From Marinobacter profundi (GTDB lineage: Bacteria; Pseudomonadota; Gammaproteobacteria; Pseudomonadales; Oleiphilaceae), in the NCBI RefSeq assembly GCF_002744715.1, contig NZ_KZ319374.1, positions 1 through 64,000 on the forward strand: a stretch of 64,000 nt of DNA, written 5' to 3'. Position numbers and translations under genes: made by a program. Positions 1-7,755 of the stretch are shown piece after piece. Every line of letters starts with the position of its first letter. Position 1 is the stretch's first letter. Under the pieces are notes generated by a model. That model saw only the letters and a list, made by a program, of their open reading frames with translations, was not told the DNA's origin and did not search any database.

Positions 1-474
1 ATAGACTCGTGGTCCATTTGAGCTTCCATGCTCGCCCTGGACTCCGGGCACACAATAGGTAATATCTGCCACCCAGAGCTGCTCGGGCGCGCCTGGCACG
101 ACCTGCTGAGGTCCTGCTTTCAGCAGGTTAGGATGGCAGCGAAAGTGGTGATGGCTGTGCGTGGTCTTATGATAAGCCCGCTTGCGGGGAACCAGTTGTC
201 GGTGGGCTCTCAGGAGATTAAATAGTCGGTCCCGGCCCATGCGCAAATGGGCCTTCGGTTTCAGTAGCGAGTGCAGCTTGCGGGTTCCCAGACGAGGCTG
301 GTGCAGGCGCTCTTCTCGTACAAAGTCCAACACCAGGCGATCGTGAGCCTGACGAACCGCATCAGCTTTGAAGTGCTGGTAATACGCCTGACGGGAGAAA
401 CCTAGATATCGGCAAGCCCGAGTAACGCTCAGGCCTTCGATCCGCTTTTGTGCGAGGACTTGCCGGACCGCTTT
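1..474 (-). CDS. IS3-family transposase OrfB, N-terminal part (partial, possibly broken)
   Basis: Open minus-strand frame in the -1 phase relative to OrfA, with no stop up to the window edge. It carries the N-terminal helix-turn-helix-like region typical of OrfB (CRYLGFSRQAYYQ). About 130 codons in it reaches LWVADITY, which contains the first Asp of the DDE integrase triad. The roughly 18 residues after ITY do not resemble the usual continuation, a hydrophobic strand ending in TDAYSRKIVG. The copy may therefore be truncated or rearranged right at the edge. OrfB is normally made only as an OrfAB fusion by -1 frameshifting, which fits the lack of a convincing start codon. Confidence 0.65.
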
Positions 475-830
475 TTTACAACGCGACAGCCATAGTCCTT
501 TTGCAGCACATCCACAACGGATTCAAAGAACTGAGCTTTCTGGCTGGCTTCATCTAGCTGCTGCTCCAACTCTTTGATGCGCTGCTCGGGTGTCAGTGGA
601 AGATCCGGTTTGGCCATCGCAGCCCCCTTGCGAACGAAAAGCAAGGCCATCGGGCTCCAGTCCTGTTGACCATGCTTACGTAACCACGTTAGCACCGTCG
701 AGCGCCCTTGGATACCGTATCGCTCCTGGGCTTGTTTGTAAGTCATTTCGCCCTTTTCAACCTGGCCCACCACCGCCAATTTAAAGGCCAGGGAATAATC
801 TCGCTGACTCCTCCGCCTCTTCGTATTCAT
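429..830 (-). CDS. IS3-family transposase OrfA
   Basis: A 133-residue protein that binds the IS ends. The N-terminal helix-turn-helix spans about residues 10-55 (SLAFKLAVVGQVEKGE and YGIQGRSTVLTWLRKHG). A leucine-zipper-like coiled coil follows (PEQRIKELEQQLDEASQKA) at about 85-110. The start is placed at ATG 830 because GGAGGG precedes it by 4-6 nt; an in-frame ATG 12 nt upstream (842) has no ribosome binding site. The last codons overlap the OrfB frame, and the A AAA AAG heptamer lies 14-16 codons before the stop, as in IS911-type elements. Overall a confident family call. Confidence 0.88.
   Translation of the reverse strand: MNTKRRRSQRDYSLAFKLAVVGQVEKGEMTYKQAQERYGIQGRSTVLTWLRKHGQQDWSPMALLFVRKGAAMAKPDLPLTPEQRIKELEQQLDEASQKAQFFESVVDVLQKDYGCRVVKKRSGKSSHKSGSKA
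471..477 (-). other. Programmed -1 frameshift heptamer A AAA AAG of the IS3 element
   Basis: In the OrfA frame the codons read GTA AAA AAG, so the heptamer A AAA AAG sits in the zero phase required for tandem -1 slippage. Slippage moves ribosomes into the OrfB frame (KAVRQVLAQ). This is the classic IS3/IS911 arrangement. No stimulatory stem-loop was worked out. Confidence 0.75.
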
Positions 831-892
831 AACACCCTCCATATTCTCAAGTGGGAAGGTGTAAACCTTATTCAGGACTGGTCAAGAACATG

Positions 893-921
893 AAAAAAGG
901 CAGCTTCGGCTGCTTTTTTTT
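893..921 (-). terminator. Intrinsic terminator downstream of dienelactone hydrolase gene
   Basis: Stem GCAGC/GCTGC with a TTCG tetraloop, flanked by six A on one side and eight T on the other, so it could work in both directions. It lies about 20 nt past the stop of the minus-strand hydrolase and next to the inferred IS end. Confidence 0.85.
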
Positions 922-939
922 GTGGGTTTTTGTCGCGGG

Positions 940-1743
940 TCAGTCCGCAAAGATTTCGCGGTAAAACGCCATGGTGCCGTTCCATGAGCGTTCGGCAGCT
1001 GCAGCGTCATAGCCAATGGGCATGCCGAACTCTTCAGCAACCTTGTCGGCGCCGGGGTTGGTGAAGGAATGCAGTACCCCCGGGAAGCTCACCAGGGTCA
1101 GGTCGACCGAGGCATCCTGCATTTCCCTGGCGAGGGCGGCAACCTGTTCGGAAGGCACCATTTTGTCGGCCCCGCCGGTGTAAACCTGCACCCGCGGGAT
1201 AACCTTGCCCGCCTCGGCTTTGATCGGGCTGCCGAGGGCACCGTGGAAGCTGACCACGCCATCGAGGTCGACCCCCAGTCGGGCCATATTCAGCACCACC
1301 GCTCCACCGAAGCAATAGCCCTGGGCGGCAATCTTGCTGGCGTCGACAGTTTCGTGTTGCTGCAGCAGCGTTTTGGCAGCCATAAAGCGGGCCCGGACCA
1401 CGTCCATATCACTGGACGCCGCCTGCATGAACTTTTGGGCATCATCGGGGTGGTCTGCCAGTGTTCCGCTGCCATACATGTCCAGGGCAAAGGCGGTATA
1501 GCCCTCGCCAGCCAGCCGTTCAGCCTGGTTGCGGGCAAACTCGTTGTGGCCCCACCACTCATGAACGACCAATACTCCCGGGCGCTTGCCGGTGAATTCA
1601 TCATCCCAGGCCAGGTAGCCGGTGAACGACGTACCATCGACCTGGTATTCCACGGTTTTGGTCTGTAATTCGGCGATGGCGGATGTGCTTGCAGCGGCCA
1701 GGGTAAGGGCCATGCAGCAGGTGGACAGGGTCAGTCTGGTCAT
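940..1743 (-). CDS. Exported dienelactone hydrolase family protein
   Basis: A 267-residue alpha/beta hydrolase. Residues 1-24 form a signal peptide with a plausible AIA|E cleavage site, so the protein should act in the periplasm, whereas classical dienelactone hydrolases are cytosolic. The catalytic triad can be placed: nucleophile Cys144 in GYCFGG, Asp193 in TGGADKMVP and His225 in GVLHSF. The family hydrolyses enol-lactones in chlorocatechol-type pathways, but many members have unknown carboxylesterase roles. No ring-cleavage gene is nearby, so the substrate is unknown. It is monocistronic, with its own terminator and a divergent neighbour (alanine dehydrogenase). Confidence 0.88.
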   Translation of the reverse strand: MTRLTLSTCCMALTLAAASTSAIAELQTKTVEYQVDGTSFTGYLAWDDEFTGKRPGVLVVHEWWGHNEFARNQAERLAGEGYTAFALDMYGSGTLADHPDDAQKFMQAASSDMDVVRARFMAAKTLLQQHETVDASKIAAQGYCFGGAVVLNMARLGVDLDGVVSFHGALGSPIKAEAGKVIPRVQVYTGGADKMVPSEQVAALAREMQDASVDLTLVSFPGVLHSFTNPGADKVAEEFGMPIGYDAAAAERSWNGTMAFYREIFAD

Positions 1744-1905
1744 AACGGTTGCGCTCCTTGTGGTTGAATCCTGCCGACCGGCGGCAGGGGGGAATCCTTG
1801 CGTTTACGAACCAAAAGCCTCACCCGATGGGTTTGGGTACCCGGGTGAAGTCACTCACTTTTACTACACTTTCAGAAGTTTCTCACATCAGAACAGGGGA
1901 TGCCT

Positions 1906-3021
1906 ATGAAGATCGGAACGCCGAAAGAGGTGAAGAATCATGAGTATCGGGTCGGGATGACCCCGGCGGCGGTTCATGAGCTGACCGGGCATGGCCACGA
2001 GGTATTTGTAGAGACCGGGGCGGGTGAGGCCATCGGCTTTACCGACTGCGACTATGCGGCGGCGGGCGCACAGTTGCTGGACTCCGCGCAGGCGGTGTTT
2101 GATGCAGCCAGCCTCATCGTCAAGGTCAAGGAACTGCAAGCTACGGAGAGGGCCTGGCTGACCCCTGACCATACCCTGTTTACCTACCTCCACCTGGCTC
2201 CGGACCAGGCCCAGACCGACGACCTGGTGAACTCCGGTGCAACCTGCATCGCCTATGAGACGGTTACCGACAGTCACGGCCGGTTGCCGCTGCTGGCGCC
2301 AATGTCAGAGGTTGCCGGCCGGATGGCGGTGCAGGCCGGGGCCTGGTGTCTCGAGAAGTCGATGGGTGGCCGGGGCGTGCTGCTCGGTGGCGTCCCCGGC
2401 GTTCCCGGTGGCCGGGTCACGGTCATCGGCGGGGGCGTGGTTGGCGAGAACGCCATTGCGATGGCGGTAGGGCTGGGGGCCCGGGTGACGGTGCTGGACC
2501 GCAGCGTCGATGCCCTGCGGCGGCTCGACCATCGTTACGGTAACCGGATCACGACCCTGTTCTCCACAGCGCACGGCTTGGACCAGGCGGTCACCGAGGC
2601 GGACCTGGTGGTGGGTGCGGTGCTGATCCCGGGCGCCGCAACCCCCAAACTGGTTACCCGCGACATGGTCAGGCGGATGCCGGCGGGCAGCGTCATTGTG
2701 GACGTCGCCATTGATCAGGGCGGCTGTGTCGAAACCTCCCGGCCCACCACCCATGCCGATCCGACATTTTTGGCGGAAGGCGTGGTACATTACTGCGTGG
2801 CCAATATGCCCGGCGCGGTGGCCAGGACCTCGACCCTGGCCCTGAGTAACGTGACCCTGCCCTACATTATCAGGCTGGCGGACCGGGGACCGGTGGAAGC
2901 CCTGCGGGAGGATCCGCACCTGCGCAACGGATTGAATGTCTACCAGGGCAAGGTAACGTATCGCGAAGTTGCCGAGGCGCGTGGATACCACTACGTGGCG
3001 CCCGAAACGTTGCTCGGGTGA
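1906..3021 (+). CDS. ald: Alanine dehydrogenase
   Basis: NAD-dependent interconversion of L-alanine and pyruvate plus ammonia. The start at 1906 gives 371 residues, the normal family length, and places the expected catalytic residues exactly at Lys75 (KVKELQ) and His96 (YLHLAPD). The ATG 6 nt upstream (1900) abuts the GGGG ribosome binding site directly and is less likely. A Rossmann NAD site, [11 protein letters not shown], lies near residue 170. The C-terminal region ([17 protein letters not shown]) is typical of the AlaDH/PNT family. Cytosolic; probably used in alanine catabolism or nitrogen assimilation. A GST-fold gene follows 33 nt downstream on the same strand. Confidence 0.95.
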   Translation: MKIGTPKEVKNHEYRVGMTPAAVHELTGHGHEVFVETGAGEAIGFTDCDYAAAGAQLLDSAQAVFDAASLIVKVKELQATERAWLTPDHTLFTYLHLAPDQAQTDDLVNSGATCIAYETVTDSHGRLPLLAPMSEVAGRMAVQAGAWCLEKSMGGRGVLLGGVPGVPGGRVTVIGGGVVGENAIAMAVGLGARVTVLDRSVDALRRLDHRYGNRITTLFSTAHGLDQAVTEADLVVGAVLIPGAATPKLVTRDMVRRMPAGSVIVDVAIDQGGCVETSRPTTHADPTFLAEGVVHYCVANMPGAVARTSTLALSNVTLPYIIRLADRGPVEALREDPHLRNGLNVYQGKVTYREVAEARGYHYVAPETLLG

Positions 3022-3054
3022 CCTTTCGTTACTGAATCGGAGAAGTACACGAAC

Positions 3055-3627
3055 ATGAAGCTGATCGGCTCAACAACCTCACCCTACGTCCGCCGCATCC
3101 GTATCCTGCTGGATGAAGAGCCCTACGAGTTTGTCAATCTTGATATCTATGGCGAAGGCCGGGATGAGCTTCGACGGCACAATCCGGCGCTGAAGATCCC
3201 CATGCTGATTGATGAAGGCCGCGAGATCTTCGATTCGCGGATCATCGGGCGTTATATAAGTGCCCGGCAGGGCCGGGACCCCCTGACCTGGGACCAGGAG
3301 AATCAGTTAACGCTGATCGATGCGGCTAACGACTCCTGTGTCACCCTGCTGCTGTCCAAGCGCTCCGGGCTGGACATCGAGCAGGATGCCATGTTCTACA
3401 ACCTGCAGCGGGAGCGGATCATGACGACCCTGCGCACGCTGGCAGCGTTGGTAGATGATGGCCAGTTTGAACAATGGAACTATCCGGCGATCTGCCTCTA
3501 TTGTCTGGTGGACTGGCTGGATTTCCGGGACCTGGTGAGCTTCGAGGGCGTCGAAAGCCTGTTGAGTTTCCGCGACCATTTTCGTGACCAGCCATTCGTT
3601 GCCGCCACCGACCCCCGTAACGCCTGA
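3055..3627 (+). CDS. Glutathione S-transferase N-terminal domain protein
   Basis: A 190-residue protein with a thioredoxin-fold GST N-terminal domain in residues 1-75. The TTSPYVRRIR segment occupies the active-site loop position, with Ser9/Pro10/Tyr11, and KIPMLID supplies the cis-proline glutathione-binding strand. A helical C-terminal half follows but is shorter than in canonical GSTs (about 200-220 residues). It could be a stringent-starvation-protein-like or glutaredoxin-2-like relative; the sequence does not decide. It sits 33 nt after alanine dehydrogenase and may be co-transcribed. Substrate unknown. Confidence 0.8.
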   Translation: MKLIGSTTSPYVRRIRILLDEEPYEFVNLDIYGEGRDELRRHNPALKIPMLIDEGREIFDSRIIGRYISARQGRDPLTWDQENQLTLIDAANDSCVTLLLSKRSGLDIEQDAMFYNLQRERIMTTLRTLAALVDDGQFEQWNYPAICLYCLVDWLDFRDLVSFEGVESLLSFRDHFRDQPFVAATDPRNA

Positions 3628-3721
3628 CCTGCCTCGCTGATTACTTCTGGCCGGGATGCCCTGGGGAGTGTCCTGGAGGGTGCCCGGCCGGCTTCCTGCC
3701 GCTGTGCGGATTTCCGGATTA

Positions 3722-3735
3722 TTGACTATAGTCAA
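3722..3735. promoter_or_regulatory. Perfect palindrome TTGACTATAGTCAA upstream of the Yip1-like gene
   Basis: A 14-bp perfect dyad in the 184-bp gap before the membrane protein at 3812. Each arm contains TTGAC, so it could be an operator overlapping a -35 element. No matching -10 box could be assigned with confidence. Confidence 0.4.
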
Positions 3736-3811
3736 GGGTGACGTCTGTCTTGATCTGTCGCACAGAGCCAGACGTAGATTCAGATGACAACAATAGCAAG
3801 AGGGTTAGGTT

Positions 3812-4423
3812 ATGCTCCTGTCTCATGCGTTTGGTCTGTTTACCCATCCCGATGCCGAGTGGGCGTCCATCCGGAAGGAACACGAAACACCTCGTCGCGT
3901 CTATGTGGCCTACGTTCTCCTGCTGGCCGCGATCGGGCCTGTCTGTGCCTATATTGCCACGGCTCACCTCGGCTGGACTGTCGGTAACGAGCGTCTGATC
4001 AAGCTGACTGAAATCAGTGCCATGCAGCTCAGCGTCCTCACCTACCTGGCGATTCTGGTGGGTGTGTTTGCCCTCGGCTATGCCATCAACTGGATGGCCA
4101 AAACCTACGGTGCCCACGAAGAGCCGAATGCGGCCAATGGCATTGCGCTGGCGGCTTATTCTTGTACGCCGCTGTTCCTGGCCGGATTTGCCCTGCTGTA
4201 TCCGGTGCCCTGGTTCAACGCGCTGGTTTTCCTGGCCGCAGCCTGTTACGGCGCGTGGCTGATGTATGATGGTCTGCCGATCGTGATGGGGATACCGAAG
4301 GAGCGCGCCATCATGTACGGCGGAGCCCTGCTCACGGTCGCCCTGGTGATTCTGGTATCGACCCGGGTGGGCTCGGTCATCCTCTGGAACTCGGGTTTTG
4401 GCCCGGTGTTCATCTCCGGCTGA
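3812..4423 (+). CDS. Yip1 family inner membrane protein
   Basis: A 203-residue integral membrane protein with about five hydrophobic helices (near residues 30-53, 70-94, 110-134, 136-159 and 166-190). The N-terminus LTHPDAEWASIRKE resembles bacterial Yip1-domain proteins, in which a short cytosolic segment precedes the membrane bundle. A conserved proline in helix three (SCTPLFLAGF) also fits. Function in bacteria is unknown. It stands alone on the plus strand, converging on the phosphoketolase-family gene. Confidence 0.75.
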   Translation: MLLSHAFGLFTHPDAEWASIRKEHETPRRVYVAYVLLLAAIGPVCAYIATAHLGWTVGNERLIKLTEISAMQLSVLTYLAILVGVFALGYAINWMAKTYGAHEEPNAANGIALAAYSCTPLFLAGFALLYPVPWFNALVFLAAACYGAWLMYDGLPIVMGIPKERAIMYGGALLTVALVILVSTRVGSVILWNSGFGPVFISG

Positions 4424-4441
4424 CCGGCCTGCATACCCGCT

Positions 4442-6862
4442 TCAGGGCAGAGCCCGGGTGATGATTTCCGGGTTGCCCTGGCCCGCCAGGGCCGCCAGTT
4501 CCGGGCCGCTCAGCCAGTCCTCGGCCGGGCGGTCGCAGATATCGGCGCAGGCCGCAAGGGCGTGAGCCCATGAGCAGCCATTGGCGAACAGCATTCCGGC
4601 TTCATCGAGAGTGCCGCCGTGGTTTATGTAACCCAGGACCCGTGAGCGACCCGCTTCCGGGAACAGTGGCCACAGGTGCCCCCGCAGCACCTCGGGGCGC
4701 ATGTGGGTGAGCGCCACCCGGTGGCGCATGCGTGATGGCAGCAGGCGTTCCCGTTCGAACTCGGACAGGCAACGGTCCGCTTCCATCGAATCGCGGGGCT
4801 GGCGGAATTTGCCAGGCTCCTGCAGGTAAACCAGGCGAAACGGCGTGCCGGTGTCACGCAGCCGTTCGCAGGCGCGGATCAGCTCCGAGAGCTGATAGGC
4901 ACCATTGGCGATCAGCAACAAGGGTTCGCCCGGTGACGTGTCCTCGTCCATGATGAATGCGCCCTGCTGCGCCAGCAGGCGGGCTTCATCCGGCGTGAAG
5001 ACGCAGGGCCGTTGCCGCTTCGGCACCACCATACAGGCCAGCTCCCCCCGGGCCTGGTAAATTTCCGGTAGCACCGCCAGGGTGCTGTTGTAATCGGCCG
5101 GAAACAACACCCGGACACCATCGTTCATCTCCGCCAGCAGGCTTTCGCAGAATGTCGGGTCCTGATGGGACTGTTCGTTCTTGCCGTTTTCCCAGGTATG
5201 GGAGCTGGCCACCACCGGGAAGCCGAGCCACCGGGGCGGGCGTCCGGCCATTTTCTGGTGCCGGGCAAAAATCAGTTCCTGACGAATGGCGCCAAGCATC
5301 TTGACGCAGAAGGCTTCGTAACTGGCCACCAGGTTTAGCCCGGCCTTGTTGGCAAGGCAGGCGGACACCACCGCTTCTTCGTTGAGGGCGGTGATAATCT
5401 GGCCGTGGACCGACTCCTGGTCGTTCTCGGGATCGGTCACCCGGTGTTTCAGGGCTGCGAGGATTCCGCTGAGGCGGTTGCTGGCGAGTTCGTCCGGATT
5501 GCCGACGCGGGGGCGCAGTTGCGGATTGGCGAGGACCAGGGCCTGGAAGAAGTCGTCGATGGCGGCCATTGGTGAACGGGCGCCGGTTGCGGCGGCGATC
5601 TCCGGTATCACCGGGCTTTGCGGGGCGCGGACAGCCAGCGGATGATCCCGTTCCAGCGGTCGTTGCTGGGCGCCGTGGCGGCACAGCAGGGCGGTGGCGC
5701 CGGCCAGTTCGGCCGGGTCGACCCAGAGCTGGCGGACGTGGCTGTTGAACAGTTCCCGGGCGCGGCTATCGAGGCGTGGGTTGCCGGGCAACGGCAGGTT
5801 GTGGGCGGCATTGGTGCCGGCGCCGTAGAAGCCGAATCCCTTTTCGGTCTCGGCGATGCCATAAGGGATCCTGGCGGGATAGTTCAGGGCGCCAGTTGCC
5901 AGTTGCCGTCGCTGCTGCTGTAGCTGTTGTTGCATGTGATACAGGGCACAGACAAAGGCTGCCGGGTCGCGGCCATCGAAGCGAAGCGGTGCAAAGCCGC
6001 GGTGCTCCAGATGCTGGCCAAAGCGTTCAAGCCCGGCACGGGTGCCAAGTTCGGTGCGCTGCTCGATGCGCCGGCCATTGGCAATCATCACCGGGAGCAC
6101 GTCGCCGGTATCTTCGGCCCGCCACCAGCGTGGCACCCAGTCACTGCCGCGCTGCTCCTCGGCGGCACCGTCAGACAGGAAGGCCACCAGGGATTCGCCG
6201 GGCAGGGGCATGTGGGCGTATTGCAGCTCGGCAAAGCCGAGGTAGCCTCCCTCCAGGACGCCGCCGGCGGTGTGGGGGCCGACATGGGAGCCAAGGGGGG
6301 CTGCGACACCGCCATCCGGACGCTGCCGGTAGCTGTAGAAATCTGACGCCAGCCGCGACAGTCCATCCGGGGTGCTGTAGCGCGCCGCCTGCTCCGGATG
6401 CAGGTTGCCGGTGAGCACGTTCAACGCGTCGATCGCCGCAACACAATGTCCCTGGCCCATCAGCCAGCTGCGGGTTTCGCCGGTCAGGGCATTGAGCACC
6501 AGGTAGGCGCCGTAAGCCGGCACCATGTTGAGTGCCCCCCCGGTGTGGCCCTCCGGCTTGGTTTTGAAATCGTGTGCTGCCAGCTCCGCGCCTGACGGAT
6601 CCACCCGGTTGGCGTAGGTCATGTGAACCACAAGCCATAGGCCTGCGCTGGCCAGCCGGTCCAGTGCGGCGAGATGGGCAAACACGGTCGGAAGGTCCGG
6701 CTGGCACCCCCGGGACACCAGGTCACGGGCCATCGCCATGGCCTGGCGCCGGGTTTCGCGGCTATGCCGGAACACGCCGTAACCGTCACACCAGCGCCGG
6801 AACTCCGGGCAGGTACCGGCGTACTCTTCTAGGGTCGGGCTGTTGGCGGGCAAGGGTGTCAT
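4442..6862 (-). CDS. Divergent phosphoketolase-family (thiamine diphosphate) enzyme
   Basis: An 806-residue protein matching the length and order of phosphoketolases (xylulose-5-P/fructose-6-P to acetyl-phosphate). Aligned by eye: GHTGG (105-109) falls at the GPGHGG position. SHVGPHTAGGVLEGG matches the SHVAPETPGSIHEGG motif. SDGAAEE followed by ANGRRI matches the GDG...NG diphosphate/Mg site, with Gly changed to Ser. ASYEAF and SSHTWENGKNEQSHQDP match the second half. The segment that carries the catalytic Glu in canonical enzymes (CEGWLEGY) is replaced by an unrelated stretch starting NEEAVV. Substrate and activity are therefore uncertain. It is alone on the minus strand, with no pentose-phosphate gene beside it. 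Confidence 0.72.
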   Translation of the reverse strand: MTPLPANSPTLEEYAGTCPEFRRWCDGYGVFRHSRETRRQAMAMARDLVSRGCQPDLPTVFAHLAALDRLASAGLWLVVHMTYANRVDPSGAELAAHDFKTKPEGHTGGALNMVPAYGAYLVLNALTGETRSWLMGQGHCVAAIDALNVLTGNLHPEQAARYSTPDGLSRLASDFYSYRQRPDGGVAAPLGSHVGPHTAGGVLEGGYLGFAELQYAHMPLPGESLVAFLSDGAAEEQRGSDWVPRWWRAEDTGDVLPVMIANGRRIEQRTELGTRAGLERFGQHLEHRGFAPLRFDGRDPAAFVCALYHMQQQLQQQRRQLATGALNYPARIPYGIAETEKGFGFYGAGTNAAHNLPLPGNPRLDSRARELFNSHVRQLWVDPAELAGATALLCRHGAQQRPLERDHPLAVRAPQSPVIPEIAAATGARSPMAAIDDFFQALVLANPQLRPRVGNPDELASNRLSGILAALKHRVTDPENDQESVHGQIITALNEEAVVSACLANKAGLNLVASYEAFCVKMLGAIRQELIFARHQKMAGRPPRWLGFPVVASSHTWENGKNEQSHQDPTFCESLLAEMNDGVRVLFPADYNSTLAVLPEIYQARGELACMVVPKRQRPCVFTPDEARLLAQQGAFIMDEDTSPGEPLLLIANGAYQLSELIRACERLRDTGTPFRLVYLQEPGKFRQPRDSMEADRCLSEFERERLLPSRMRHRVALTHMRPEVLRGHLWPLFPEAGRSRVLGYINHGGTLDEAGMLFANGCSWAHALAACADICDRPAEDWLSGPELAALAGQGNPEIITRALP

Positions 6863-6965
6863 GGCAGCTGGCCTGGTTAATTTCCGATCTCTGGATTCTA
6901 GAAAATCGGACGCCGCTACCTCTTGATTCAGGTCACTCGCAATGATTTATGTTGCAGGCCCGTCA

Positions 6966-7607
6966 CTAGCGAGCCTGGGCGCAACCTGCTGTTTTGGGGG
7001 CCGCGGGGGGCACCGGCTTGCGGGCGGACCAGAGGGGGTAGGCGATGCCCGCGAGCCGGTTCATGACGAAGGCATGTGCCAGTAACAGCAACACCCCGGC
7101 CATCAGCACCGGTAACTGGGCCGGGTCGGGCATCAGGCCGAGCGAAACGATCAGTGCCGTGGCGCCTGCCGGCGGGTGGGCGACCCGCAGCAGCACCATC
7201 AGGCAGCCGGTCATGCCGAGGGACAGGGCCGCTGCGCCGACCCGGGCAAGGTCCATGCCCTGCTGGAAGGCCGAGGGCTGATTCTGCAAGCCGAAAAGGT
7301 AGAGACTGAGCAGGCCCATGATGGCTCCGACCAGATGGCCGCACAGCGTGTTGCGGGGAGACGCGGGTTCGGCCAGGGGCACGTAGAACAGAATAAAGGC
7401 CGTGGCACCCAGGGAAGGGAAAATGAAGGCTTCCTGGGTTACCAGGGCGACAAAGGACACCAGTGCAATGCTCAGCCCGCCGTTTACCAGGCTGAACCCT
7501 GCCAGTACCGTCTTGCGGCTGTAGCGGCTGGCAAGCTGCTCAAGGTGAAGGGTGCGCAGCAGGCCGGTGGCCAGTTGCCAGCGTAATCGCTCGTTCCTCA
7601 GTCCCAC
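6966..7607 (-). CDS. HPP family inner membrane protein
   Basis: Several transmembrane helices and both family signatures: FPSLGATAFILF, and HPPAGATALIV, which gives the family its HPP name. Some members have been linked to nitrite transport, but the role of most is unknown. The frame is open upstream to an ATG at 7703. GTG 7607 is preferred because a candidate promoter (CTTGAC-N16-TATGTC on the minus strand, about 7669-7696) and a triple GTGCAC repeat lie between 7626 and 7700, which would put them inside the longer version. GTG 7631 is a further alternative. Start confidence is low; family confidence is high. Confidence 0.78.
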   Translation of the reverse strand: MGLRNERLRWQLATGLLRTLHLEQLASRYSRKTVLAGFSLVNGGLSIALVSFVALVTQEAFIFPSLGATAFILFYVPLAEPASPRNTLCGHLVGAIMGLLSLYLFGLQNQPSAFQQGMDLARVGAAALSLGMTGCLMVLLRVAHPPAGATALIVSLGLMPDPAQLPVLMAGVLLLLAHAFVMNRLAGIAYPLWSARKPVPPAAPKTAGCAQAR

Positions 7608-7625
7608 AGGTCGTCCGGTCCGTTT

Positions 7626-7655
7626 GTGCACTGTATGGTGCACCGACAAGTGCAC
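7626..7655. repeat. Three GTGCAC hexamers spaced exactly 12 bp apart
   Basis: Palindromic GTGCAC occurs at 7626, 7638 and 7650, separated by 6-nt spacers. A degenerate fourth copy (GTGCGA) starts at 7663. They sit just upstream of the probable HPP start and just downstream of its candidate promoter, which suits an operator. Protein unknown. Confidence 0.5.
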
Positions 7656-7755
7656 TAAAAGGGTGCGACATACTAGGGGCTGATATTCGTCAAGGCAAAT
7701 CACTAATTCCGATTAGCCTTACCGATTCGGTAACACCTCCGCTGGCCAGCCGGTT

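Larger units (their letters stand above)
1..890 (-). mobile_element. IS3-family insertion sequence, 5' part (element continues or is truncated at left window edge)
   Basis: Two overlapping minus-strand frames have the OrfA/OrfB organisation of IS3-family elements and are joined by an A AAA AAG slippery heptamer. The upstream end is inferred at about 890: read on the minus strand the DNA there begins TGTTCTTGACCAG, and IS3-family termini start with TG. Just beyond lies an intrinsic terminator that belongs to the neighbouring hydrolase gene. The other terminus and any target duplication lie outside the window. The boundary is an estimate because the matching inverted repeat cannot be seen. Confidence 0.75.

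Noticed and set aside
28-225. A 65-codon plus-strand frame inside the IS element
   Set aside because: Antisense to the transposase OrfB frame, which carries the conserved ITY motif region; no supporting features.
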